Assembly (NCBI GenBank): GCA_017414145.1
Contig: JAFPQL010000053.1
Location: forward strand, 1-6,742
Direction: 5' to 3'
Source of the DNA: Oscillospiraceae bacterium
GTDB taxonomy: Bacteria > Bacillota_A > Clostridia > Oscillospirales > Ruminococcaceae
DNA length: 6,742 bases
Part shown: piece after piece, positions 1-5,998 of the stretch
Layout: the number at the start of each line of letters is the position of its first letter
Position numbering within the stretch: the first letter of the stretch is position 1
The notes under the pieces: generated by a model
The model's database searches: none
What the model saw: the letters and a program-made list of their open reading frames with translations, nothing else
What the model was told of the DNA's origin: nothing
Program-made: the position numbers and the translations under genes

Positions 1-458
1 AGCATGTTGTTGACCTTGAAATGCACGCCGATATCACGTATAAACTCGATATAATTGAGGTCGAGGAGCCAGTCGGCGTTATTGACCATGATGGCCTTGC
101 TGCTGTCCTCACCGAAGCTGTCCGCAAACTCGATGAAGCGGCTCATCTGCTTTTTGAAGCACTCGCAGTTGTGCTGAATCGTCTCCGGCGTCAGCATTTT
201 GCGCATATCGGTCTTGCCGGAGGGGTCGCCGATCATGCCCGTGCCGCCGCCGACCAGCGCGATCGGCTTGTTGCCGGCCATCTGCATCCGCTTCATCAGG
301 CAGAGCGCCATGAAGTGGCCGACATGGAGCGAATCGGCCGTCGGGTCAAAGCCGATGTAGAAGGTTGCCTTGCCGTTGTTGATGAGCTCGGCAATCTCCG
401 CCTCATCGGTCGTCTGCGCAATCAGGCCTCTGCGCTTTAATTCTTCATAGAGTGTCAT
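1..458 (-). CDS. tyrS: Tyrosyl-tRNA synthetase, N-terminal part (3' end beyond window)
   Basis: This cytosolic class I aminoacyl-tRNA synthetase charges tRNA-Tyr with tyrosine using ATP. The first 152 residues are visible and cover most of the Rossmann catalytic domain. The HIGH signature is HVGH at residues 45-48. Other residues fall at the numbering known for the Geobacillus stearothermophilus enzyme: Y34, D38 and T40 in the tyrosine pocket, D78 in GDPSG, and K82. That match in numbering supports the ATG at 456-458 as the start. An in-frame ATG nine bases upstream lies only one base from the ribosome binding site, so it is unlikely. The KMSKS loop, tRNA-binding domain and S4-like domain would lie outside the window. 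The gene follows hisF and a small ORF on the same strand. No canonical T-box leader precedes it, although tyrS genes in Firmicutes often have one. Confidence 0.97.
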   Translation of the reverse strand, partial: MTLYEELKRRGLIAQTTDEAEIAELINNGKATFYIGFDPTADSLHVGHFMALCLMKRMQMAGNKPIALVGGGTGMIGDPSGKTDMRKMLTPETIQHNCECFKKQMSRFIEFADSFGEDSSKAIMVNNADWLLDLNYIEFIRDIGVHFKVNNM

Positions 459-468
459 GCTTTTCATT

Positions 469-474
469 CTCCTT
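469..474 (-). promoter_or_regulatory. Ribosome binding site of tyrS
   Basis: AAGGAG lies 10 bases before the ATG at 458. It is separated by only one base from an alternative in-frame ATG at 465-467, so it favours the downstream start. Confidence 0.75.
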
Positions 475-481
475 ATTTACA

Positions 482-496
482 ATCCGGTTTCCGGAT
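482..496 (-). other. Short perfect hairpin in the tyrS leader
   Basis: On the transcript, AUCCGG and CCGGAU form a perfect 6-bp stem around an AAA loop, 7 bases upstream of the tyrS ribosome binding site. No U-run follows on the minus strand, so it does not look like a standard terminator. It could influence translation or mRNA stability, or be chance. A further CCGGAU copy at 559-564 could compete for the same AUCCGG arm. Confidence 0.4.
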
Positions 497-497
497 A

Positions 498-599
498 TTA
501 TTTCAAATTCTGTGACGGGCAGCCGCAATATCGCGGTTCGTCCGCACAGGGCAGGTGCATCCGGTACCAGACCGCGGTGCATTTTTTATTTCGCATCAT
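498..599 (-). CDS. Candidate 33-residue cysteine-rich small protein
   Basis: I do not recognise a named family. The ORF begins with two consecutive ATG codons (597-599, 594-596), closes with TAA, and has an in-frame TGA two codons before the first ATG. An AGAGAGGA ribosome binding site at 609-616 leaves 9 bases to the first ATG. The product has four cysteines, C7, C18, C25 and C27, plus H15, and ends in a compact RYCGCP segment (residues 23-28). This C-x10-C-x6-C-x-C layout with W11 and Y12 suggests a small metal-binding or zinc-ribbon-like peptide, which is inference. Many codons in the middle end in G or C, like the neighbouring genes, which favours real coding. It sits 43 bases after hisF and 39 before tyrS on the same strand. 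It may instead be a leader ORF for tyrS or a chance ORF. Confidence 0.5.
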   Translation of the reverse strand: MMRNKKCTAVWYRMHLPCADEPRYCGCPSQNLK

Positions 600-642
600 G
601 AATCAGCGTCCTCTCTGTTGCCGCGGAAAGCTGTGACAGGCC

Positions 643-1398
643 TCACCGCATCGCAATGCCTTTTGCGCGGCAGTCCGCCTTGACTTCGGGGACGGTCAAC
701 TCGCCGAAGTGGAACAGCGATGCTGCCAGTGCCGCCGTCACGGTTGTCTCCTGAAAGACCGTTGCAAAGTCAGAGAGCTTTCCCGCGCCGCCCGACGCGA
801 TGACCGGAATCTTCACGCGGGAGCAGACAGCCTTCAGCATTTCGATGTCGAAGCCGCCGCGCACGCCGTCCGTGTCGATCGAATTCAGGCAGATTTCGCC
901 CGCGCCGCGGCGCTCAACCTCCACGACCCAGTCCAGCAGATCGACCGGCATTGCCACGCGTCCGCCGTTGACATAGACCGTGAAGCCGCCCTCCTTGTTG
1001 CGCTTGGCGTCGATGCCGACCACGATGCACTGCGACCCGAAAATCTCCGCGCCCTCGGAAATGAGCTGCGGATTCTTGACCGCCGCGGAGTTGATGCTGA
1101 TCTTGTCCGCGCCGGCCCGCAGTGCTTCGCGCATATCGCCGACCGTTGCGATGCCGCCGCCGACCGTCAGCGGGACAAAGACCCGCTTTGCCGTTTCGCG
1201 CACGACATCAAGGAAGGTGCCGCGCCCCTCGTAGGACGCAACAATATCATAGAACACAAGCTCGTCCGCACCCTGCCGGTTGTATTCCGCCGCACATTCG
1301 ACCGGATCGCCGACATCGCGCACGCCCTCGAAGTTGATGCCCTTGACAACCTTGCCGTGCCGGACATCGAGACAGGGGATGATTCTTTTTGCAAGCAT
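643..1398 (-). CDS. hisF: Imidazole glycerol phosphate synthase, cyclase subunit HisF
   Basis: HisF pairs with the glutaminase HisH. It uses ammonia delivered through its barrel to convert PRFAR into imidazole glycerol phosphate and AICAR, the latter feeding back to purine synthesis. The 251-residue length is standard for this (beta/alpha)8 barrel. The catalytic aspartates sit at the expected places: D11 in CLDV and D130 in VGIDAK, matching Thermotoga numbering. Phosphate-binding loops are GGG at residues 80-82 and the later ASGGAG segment. The SIDTDGV motif is also present. The ATG at 1396-1398 has AAGGAG 6 bases upstream. The gene starts 15 bases after the hisA stop, in line with co-expression. 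It is the last histidine gene of this cluster; no hisI or hisE follows, and the next large gene is tyrS. Confidence 0.97.
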   Translation of the reverse strand: MLAKRIIPCLDVRHGKVVKGINFEGVRDVGDPVECAAEYNRQGADELVFYDIVASYEGRGTFLDVVRETAKRVFVPLTVGGGIATVGDMREALRAGADKISINSAAVKNPQLISEGAEIFGSQCIVVGIDAKRNKEGGFTVYVNGGRVAMPVDLLDWVVEVERRGAGEICLNSIDTDGVRGGFDIEMLKAVCSRVKIPVIASGGAGKLSDFATVFQETTVTAALAASLFHFGELTVPEVKADCRAKGIAMR

Positions 1399-1404
1399 AT
1401 TGCT

Positions 1405-1410
1405 CTCCTT
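1405..1410 (-). promoter_or_regulatory. Ribosome binding site of hisF
   Basis: AAGGAG lies 6 bases before the hisF ATG, within the 15-base gap after the hisA stop. It fixes the hisF start and shows that hisF has its own initiation signal. Confidence 0.8.
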
Positions 1411-1413
1411 TTT

Positions 1414-2586
1414 TTACCGCAAATAGTCCGGATCAATCCGGGTCATTTCGGTCAGCGTCAGATTCCGGTAGTTCAGGTCTTCGCGGAGCGTGAAGCCCTG
1501 CGCCTCCCAGAAGGCGTTTCCGCCCGCATTCTTTTTGAATGCGACCAGCGCGGCCTTGTGAATGCCCTCTGCTCTGAGCGCCGCGAGCGCACGGTTCACG
1601 AGCCGCGACGCGATGCCCCGCCTCCGGTATGCCGGTGCGACGGACATATGCTGAATATAGCCGCGGCGGCCGTCGTGACCGCAGAGGATGACGCCGGCAA
1701 TGACGCCGTTTTCGGCCGCGACGAACGAGGTGTTCGGATTCCGTGCGAGAAAGCGTGCAATGCCCTCTCTGGAATCGTCGAGATTGTTGAGTCCGTTGCC
1801 GCAGGCAAGCCAGATTGCATACGCGGCATCGTAGTCGTCGGTTGTCATCGGACGGATTTCAAGCGAATCCGCAGCCGAGATTGCCTCCGCCAGATCCAGC
1901 GTCCCCTGATAGAGCGACTTGCCGCAGATCGTTCCGTACAGGCCGAGGTCACGGCAGGCGATGATGTCATCCATCGTGTGGACGCCGCCGCTTGCGACGA
2001 TGTTGCAGCGGTCGCCGACGGCGTCGCGGAGCTTTCTGAGCTGCTCTGTATTCACGCCGGAGAGCGTACCGTCCTTCGATATATCCGTAAAGATGAAGGT
2101 GGTCACGCCGACCGCGATCATCGCATTTGCAAGGTCAATATAATGCACATTGCTCGTTTCGAGCCAGCCCTCCGCCGCGACCATTTCGTCTTTCGCGTCG
2201 ATGCCGACCACGATTCTGTCCGCGCCGAAACGTTTGACGGCGTCCGCGACAAGCTGCGGATTCTTCAGCGCCGCAGAGCCGAGAATCACGCGGGCGATGC
2301 CGAGATCGAGATATGCCTGCACGGTGTCGAGCGTGCGGATGCCGCCGCCGACCTCGACCTTCAGCTGCGTATTCTTTGCAATATCTTCATAGATCTTCGT
2401 GTTGACCGGATAGCCAGCCTTTGCGCCGTCGAGATCGACCATGTGGATCCACTCCGCACCGGCCGCCTCAAACTTTTTCGCAGTTTCCAGCGGATTTTCC
2501 GCCACCTTCTCCGCCGTGGCGTAGTCGCCGCGCAGGAGCCGGACGCACTGTCCGTCTATGATGTCAATCGCCGGAAATATAATCAT
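1414..2586 (-). CDS. hisA: HisA isomerase fused to a C-terminal GNAT acetyltransferase domain
   Basis: Residues 1-240 are HisA, which isomerises ProFAR to PRFAR, the substrate of HisF. The catalytic pair D8 (PAID) and D130 (VVGID) is present, with phosphate loops at GGG 80-82 and GG 200-201. HisA alone is about 240 residues; this protein has 390. From residue 242 (LEIRPMT) a full GNAT N-acetyltransferase domain follows, with the acetyl-CoA pyrophosphate-binding motif RRRGIA at 321-326 after strand IQHMSVAP, and a NAFWEAQGF segment near residues 357-365. It resembles the YpeA/RimI-like GNATs; the substrate is unknown. The junction has almost no linker, and no ribosome binding site precedes the internal ATG at residue 247, so separate translation looks unlikely. 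The ATG overlaps the hisH TGA by four bases, with AGGA 7 bases upstream. The fusion could reflect loss of a stop between adjacent genes, or a sequencing error, though the frame is open throughout. Confidence 0.93.
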   Translation of the reverse strand: MIIFPAIDIIDGQCVRLLRGDYATAEKVAENPLETAKKFEAAGAEWIHMVDLDGAKAGYPVNTKIYEDIAKNTQLKVEVGGGIRTLDTVQAYLDLGIARVILGSAALKNPQLVADAVKRFGADRIVVGIDAKDEMVAAEGWLETSNVHYIDLANAMIAVGVTTFIFTDISKDGTLSGVNTEQLRKLRDAVGDRCNIVASGGVHTMDDIIACRDLGLYGTICGKSLYQGTLDLAEAISAADSLEIRPMTTDDYDAAYAIWLACGNGLNNLDDSREGIARFLARNPNTSFVAAENGVIAGVILCGHDGRRGYIQHMSVAPAYRRRGIASRLVNRALAALRAEGIHKAALVAFKKNAGGNAFWEAQGFTLREDLNYRNLTLTEMTRIDPDYLR

Positions 2587-3188
2587 TTTGCCATCCTTTC
2601 AAAGTTACGCAGCATCATCAGTCCCTGCTCGCCGGATTTTTCCGGATGGAACTGTGCGCCGAACACAAAGCCGCCGTCTGTCACGAGGGCGGGGATTTTC
2701 CCGTCATAGTCCGCATACGCGACGAGATATTCCTGCGCGCAGAACGCCTGATACGAATGCACAAAATAAGTAAATACGGGCATTTCGATATCCCGAAGCA
2801 GCGGGCAGTCCTGCGTGATGACCAGCTCGTTCCAGCCCATATGCGGGATGATGACCCGCTCGGACGGGATGCGCCGCACCTCGCCGGGAATCAGACCGAG
2901 CCCCGCGCAGTCGCCCATTTCGTCGGAGCGGTCAAACAGCATCTGCATTCCGAGGCAGATGCCGAGCAGCGGCTTTTTCTTCGCGTTCTCGCGGACCGTG
3001 CCGGTCATGCCGACAGCATCCAGTGCCTGCATCGCGGGCGGAAAGGCGCCGACGCCCGGAAGAATCACCGCGTCTGCGCGGTCAACCTCCTTCGCGTCGC
3101 TTGTAACCGTATGCGCAATGTTCAGATAGCTGAGCGCATTGCAGACTGAGAACAGATTTCCCGCACCGTAATCTATGACCGCGATCAT
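2583..3188 (-). CDS. hisH: Imidazole glycerol phosphate synthase, glutamine amidotransferase subunit HisH
   Basis: HisH hydrolyses glutamine and passes ammonia to HisF. At 201 residues it has the normal length of a class I glutamine amidotransferase. The catalytic triad is visible: nucleophile C78 in GICLGMQ, H181 and E183 in QFHPEKSG. The oxyanion-side loop PGVGAF is at residues 44-49, and the conserved PHMGWN (115-120) and YFVHSY (141-146) segments are present. The ATG at 3186-3188 overlaps the hisB TGA by four bases (ATGA) and has AAAGGAG 7 bases upstream. The stop overlaps the hisA start in the same way. Such overlaps suggest translational coupling and balanced output of HisB, HisH and HisA. 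Nothing appears damaged. Confidence 0.97.
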   Translation of the reverse strand: MIAVIDYGAGNLFSVCNALSYLNIAHTVTSDAKEVDRADAVILPGVGAFPPAMQALDAVGMTGTVRENAKKKPLLGICLGMQMLFDRSDEMGDCAGLGLIPGEVRRIPSERVIIPHMGWNELVITQDCPLLRDIEMPVFTYFVHSYQAFCAQEYLVAYADYDGKIPALVTDGGFVFGAQFHPEKSGEQGLMMLRNFERMAK

Positions 3189-3766
3189 CCGAGTGCTCCT
3201 TTCGTTGACAGCACCGTGCCGTCTGTTTCCGTAACCGCCGTGCGCAGCGCGTGGGCAAAGGCCTTAAAGAGCGCCTCGCACTTGTGGTGGTCGTTCTTGC
3301 CGTACATCATATCGAGATGCAGCGTGATGCCGGCATTGACGGCCAGCGCACGGAAAAATTCCTCTGTGAGGCACGCGTCATAGCTGCCGATCATCTGATT
3401 CGTGAATTCGCCGCGGAACACGAGAAACGGGCGGTTTGAGAGATCGAGCGCGCAGAAGGAAAGCGCCTCATCCATCGGAATATACGCGCTGCCGTACCGT
3501 GCGATGCCGGATTTGTCGCCGAGCGCCTTGTTCAGCGCCTGTCCGAGCACAATGCCCGTGTCCTCGACGCTGTGATGCCCGTCCACATACAGGTCACCGG
3601 CCGTTTTGATCTGCATACTGATGCCGCTGTGCTTTGACATTGCGGTCAGCATATGGTCAAAGAAGCCGATACCGGTTTCAATCTGACTTTCGCCCTTTCC
3701 GTCCAGCCGGACGGTCACGGTGATCTGTGTTTCCTTTGTTTCGCGTGTCACTGTTGCCTCACGCAT
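3185..3766 (-). CDS. hisB: Imidazole glycerol phosphate dehydratase HisB
   Basis: HisB removes water from imidazole glycerol phosphate to give imidazole acetol phosphate, using manganese. The 193-residue product is the monofunctional dehydratase, without the phosphatase domain of the E. coli bifunctional protein. Metal-binding motifs are FFDHML (35-40), HHSVED (64-69) and DHHKCE (159-164). PMDEAL (97-102) and the C-terminal STKGAL are also typical. The frame is open well upstream, but the ATG at 3764-3766 is chosen: it has GGAGG 8 bases before it and gives the family's usual N-terminus, while the upstream extension is Arg/Ser-rich and runs inside the CAP gene. The gap to the CAP lipoprotein gene is 16 bases, so both are probably on one mRNA. 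Confidence 0.96.
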   Translation of the reverse strand: MREATVTRETKETQITVTVRLDGKGESQIETGIGFFDHMLTAMSKHSGISMQIKTAGDLYVDGHHSVEDTGIVLGQALNKALGDKSGIARYGSAYIPMDEALSFCALDLSNRPFLVFRGEFTNQMIGSYDACLTEEFFRALAVNAGITLHLDMMYGKNDHHKCEALFKAFAHALRTAVTETDGTVLSTKGALG

Positions 3767-3774
3767 GATCTGTG

Positions 3775-3779
3775 CCTCC
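3775..3779 (-). promoter_or_regulatory. Ribosome binding site that fixes the hisB start
   Basis: GGAGG lies 8 bases before the ATG at 3766 and just after the stop of the CAP lipoprotein gene. It argues against the longer upstream hisB reading frame. Confidence 0.8.
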
Positions 3780-3782
3780 GTT

Positions 3783-4976
3783 TCATCGGCTGCCGCCGAG
3801 CGATTCATATTCGGCAAGCGCCTTCTGATATGCCGTTTCCGCCTTTGTGATCGCCGCCTGCTTCTGCTCCAGCGACAGAGAAAGCGTATTTGCGCGCTTT
3901 TTCTTGCTGTCGGCATCGCTGCGGCGCTGTTCCAGCTCCTTCCGGATTTTGGAGATGCTGTCAAAGTAGCTGCGGAACCGTTTTTCGTACTGATCGACGG
4001 TGAAGGTCTGCTCCGCGGAAAAGCTGAACACCTGTCCGTGCGAAACGGAATACTTCCCGCTCCGTCCGGCCGTGCAGACCGCAAAGCCCGTCGTCACATA
4101 ATCCTCGTTGATGATATTGCGGTAATGTCCGCCGTTCTCCGCCTTTTCGTCGTCGTACCAGCCGGTGAACGGGTCTTTATAGTTCCATGAGAGATTTTCG
4201 CCGACCTGAAACTGCTGCGAGTGTGCCACCTTGCCGTCCGACCAGTTGAGGTTTGACTGCGCGATTGCCATCAGGCGGTCGGTGACAACCAGCGGCTTCA
4301 GACCGTGCTTTGCGCGGAGCTGATTGCATTCGCGCATCAGGTCAAAGCTCTTTTCCATATTGGAAAGCGAGGTCGCGTCCTGCTCGGTGCCGAGCTTGGT
4401 CGCGGATGCGTATTTTGCCGTTTTCAGCACCTTGACCGCATCCTCTGCCCCGACGAAGCTGAAAAAGCCGAGCGAACCCTGCCCGTACCGGTCAAGGTCG
4501 GGCTGATGCTCCGCGCTGTAGCTCTGATACGCCTGCTCGGCGGCGCGCTGCTGATCCAGCGCCGCCGTCAGCGACTGCCGGACGCCCTTTGCATCGGACT
4601 GCGCCGACTGAAGCGCCGTCAGCAGGCGGTCACACTTCTCCTTTGCGGCGGCGAGCTTTTTCTCATTCCGTGCGGTCTGCGTCTGCGCGGCGGCGGTGCT
4701 GCCCGTCGTCTGCACGGACTGTGCGGACTGCGTCGTACCGGATGTCTGCTCCGCCGTGCTGCTGCCGCCTGCCGCCGATGTTCCGGTTTTTGCCGCAGCG
4801 GCGGTGCTGTCTGCCGCAGAGGTTGTCTCCGCGGCCGGCTCCGTCAGCACGGTCTGTGAACCGGAAGCGGAACCGGTCACGCTCTGCACGGGGGAACTGT
4901 CAGAATCCGCCCTTCTGCCGCAGCCCGCACAGAGCAGGCCGCAGAGCAGCAGAGCTGCATATACTTTGCGTTTCAC
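3783..4976 (-). CDS. Secreted CAP/SCP-domain lipoprotein with flanking coiled coils
   Basis: This 397-residue protein has a basic N-terminus, a hydrophobic segment (about residues 5-18) and a likely lipidated C19 in CAGC. The lipobox is slightly atypical, with Cys at -3. Residues 25-102 are a low-complexity Ser/Thr/Ala/Gln linker, probably spanning the wall. Residues 103-155 are Ala/Gln/Lys-rich and look coiled-coil. A CAP (SCP/PR-1, YkwD-like) domain follows at about 210-320, with the usual cavity residues H252 (AHS), E260 (GENL), E277 (DDEK) and H284 (GHY), plus W273. A second coiled-coil segment covers about 325-392. The role of bacterial CAP proteins is poorly defined; a cell-surface function is inferred. 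The start is GTG at 4974-4976, with GGAGGAGGG just upstream. The gene lies between a YrzB-like gene (30-base gap) and hisB (16-base gap). Confidence 0.9.
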   Translation of the reverse strand: MKRKVYAALLLCGLLCAGCGRRADSDSSPVQSVTGSASGSQTVLTEPAAETTSAADSTAAAAKTGTSAAGGSSTAEQTSGTTQSAQSVQTTGSTAAAQTQTARNEKKLAAAKEKCDRLLTALQSAQSDAKGVRQSLTAALDQQRAAEQAYQSYSAEHQPDLDRYGQGSLGFFSFVGAEDAVKVLKTAKYASATKLGTEQDATSLSNMEKSFDLMRECNQLRAKHGLKPLVVTDRLMAIAQSNLNWSDGKVAHSQQFQVGENLSWNYKDPFTGWYDDEKAENGGHYRNIINEDYVTTGFAVCTAGRSGKYSVSHGQVFSFSAEQTFTVDQYEKRFRSYFDSISKIRKELEQRRSDADSKKKRANTLSLSLEQKQAAITKAETAYQKALAEYESLGGSR

Positions 4977-4982
4977 GGAAAT

Positions 4983-4991
4983 CCCTCCTCC
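4983..4991 (-). promoter_or_regulatory. Strong ribosome binding site for the GTG start of the CAP lipoprotein
   Basis: GGAGGAGGG ends 6 bases before the GTG at 4976. This supports the non-ATG start, as does the signal-peptide-like N-terminus (MKRK followed by a hydrophobic stretch) encoded right after it. Confidence 0.75.
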
Positions 4992-5006
4992 GCAGCGGCC
5001 GCCGGC

Positions 5007-5270
5007 TCAAGCCTCAAACAGCTCCGGATGCCGCTTCTGAAACAGTGCAAACACCGCATCAATGATTTCCTGCTCCTCAATTCCGCTGAACAGACAGTCC
5101 GCCGGATCGGCGGGATCGGGGTCGGCGCGCAGAATCAGAAACATCTCCGCGTCCTCGTCCGCAGGGAGCAGCACCGCGTAGTCGTCCTCCTGATACGGCA
5201 CCACATCGAGCAGCGCAAAGCGAACCTCCGCGCCGTTCTCGTCCGTTAATACAATCACATCGTCATACAT
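5007..5270 (-). CDS. DUF1292 (YrzB/UPF0473-like) small acidic protein
   Basis: This 87-residue, strongly acidic protein fits the DUF1292 family of small Firmicutes proteins with no established function. The typical order is visible: an N-terminal DVIVLTDENG strand-turn, the LDVVPYQEDDYAVLLPAD core (21-38), an ILRADPDP strand, and a C-terminal helix EEQEIIDAVFALFQK (65-79). It has no signal peptide or membrane segment, so it is presumably cytosolic. The Asp/Pro/Ala-rich stretch DPDPADPADC (50-59) is a local oddity. GGGAGG at 5279-5284 leaves 8 bases to the ATG at 5268-5270. In many Firmicutes yrzB lies beside ruvX; here it lies between a membrane protease and a lipoprotein gene, so it may be a relocated or additional family member. 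Confidence 0.85.
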   Translation of the reverse strand: MYDDVIVLTDENGAEVRFALLDVVPYQEDDYAVLLPADEDAEMFLILRADPDPADPADCLFSGIEEQEIIDAVFALFQKRHPELFEA

Positions 5271-5296
5271 GGCAGCGTCCTCCCGCGGAAGCCGGC

Positions 5297-5998
5297 TCAG
5301 GCGGCAAGAAAATCAATCATGAAATCATACAGCATATGCAAAAAGACCGGCAGCAGCAGATTCTTATGCCGCAGAAAGCAGATGCTGACCAGCACGCTGA
5401 ACAGCAGGATGCTGAGAAAGCCAAAGCCCGTGAACGCCGACGCCAGCATTCCCTTCCGGTACCAGCCGGGGAAATGGATCGAGAGGAACATCACGGCGTT
5501 GAGCGCGATCATCTTCCAGTCTTTTTCGTTCTTTGCCGTCGCATTGAGCAGCCAGCCGCGGAACACCGTCTCCTCGGTGATGCCGACGGCGATCAGATAG
5601 ACCGAGCTGCTTGTCAGGAATTCGGGCGAAATGTGCAGCGTCCCGTGCAGGGTGCCGCGGAACAGCACTGCACCGCCGCTCAGCGCCGCGAACAGCAGCG
5701 TCCAGAACAGCACCGCCGGCAGCGGCACCTTCTGTGTGAACATCTGCCGGAGTCCGACGAACATTTCCGGCTCAAACTTCTTCACCAGCAGCAGCGCCGG
5801 CACGGTCCAGACCAGAATCTTGATCAGACATCTGACGGATTCCGTCAGAACGGTGTCTCCGAGCGCCGATTTCAGCGCCGGACTGATCCAGAGCGCCCAG
5901 CACGCCCAGACTGCGTAAAACAGGATAAAATGCAGGATGAGCGCCGGAATCCGCTTCGATGTCCGGCGCATCACCCCACTGTCATTCGGATGATTCAC
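5297..5998 (-). CDS. CPBP-family (Rce1-like) intramembrane metalloprotease
   Basis: This 233-residue membrane protein has about six hydrophobic segments, roughly at residues 17-38, 58-73, 93-112, 130-140 leading into the active-site helix, 162-176 and 186-208, with another near 213-232. CPBP signatures are all present: EETVFR (142-147, the EExxxR motif), H175 in FLSIH, and HxxxD at 221-225 (HMLYD). The family includes CAAX-prenyl-protease relatives, often linked in bacteria to bacteriocin maturation or self-immunity; no bacteriocin gene is visible, so the substrate is unknown. The GTG start at 5996-5998 overlaps the xylB stop by four bases (GTGA), with AAGGAG 11 bases upstream. An ATG at residue 10 (5969-5971) is an alternative start but has a poorer ribosome binding site. 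The DUF1292 gene begins 26 bases after its stop. Confidence 0.93.
   Translation of the reverse strand: MNHPNDSGVMRRTSKRIPALILHFILFYAVWACWALWISPALKSALGDTVLTESVRCLIKILVWTVPALLLVKKFEPEMFVGLRQMFTQKVPLPAVLFWTLLFAALSGGAVLFRGTLHGTLHISPEFLTSSSVYLIAVGITEETVFRGWLLNATAKNEKDWKMIALNAVMFLSIHFPGWYRKGMLASAFTGFGFLSILLFSVLVSICFLRHKNLLLPVFLHMLYDFMIDFLAA

Noticed and set aside
551..582. Direct repeat GGTGCAT (553-559 and 576-582) in the hisF-tyrS gap
   Set aside because: Two 7-base copies only, inside the candidate small ORF; too short to call a repeat element.
459..642. Rho-independent terminator or a clear sigma-A promoter before tyrS
   Set aside because: The only strong hairpin lacks a U-run, and no -35/-10 pair with sensible spacing was found; a TAATAT-like -10 has no partner closer than about 22 bases.
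1417..1863. GNAT acetyltransferase as a separate gene
   Set aside because: No stop separates it from HisA, and no ribosome binding site precedes the internal ATG at residue 247, so it is treated as part of a fusion.
709..2709. Plus-strand open frame of 666 codons opposite hisF, hisA and hisH
   Set aside because: It is antisense to three intact, recognisable enzymes. Its product is Arg/Asp/Ala-rich with no domain I recognise. Long antisense frames are expected where GC-rich codon bias removes stops.
3767..4084. N-terminal extension of hisB by about 106 residues
   Set aside because: It overlaps the CAP gene, is Arg/Ser-rich noise, and a good ribosome binding site and family-typical N-terminus exist at 3766.
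4305..5065. Plus-strand open frames opposite the CAP lipoprotein gene, rich in Arg, Cys and Leu
   Set aside because: They mirror the low-complexity Ser/Thr/Ala/Gln linker on the other strand and show no credible domain or ribosome binding site.
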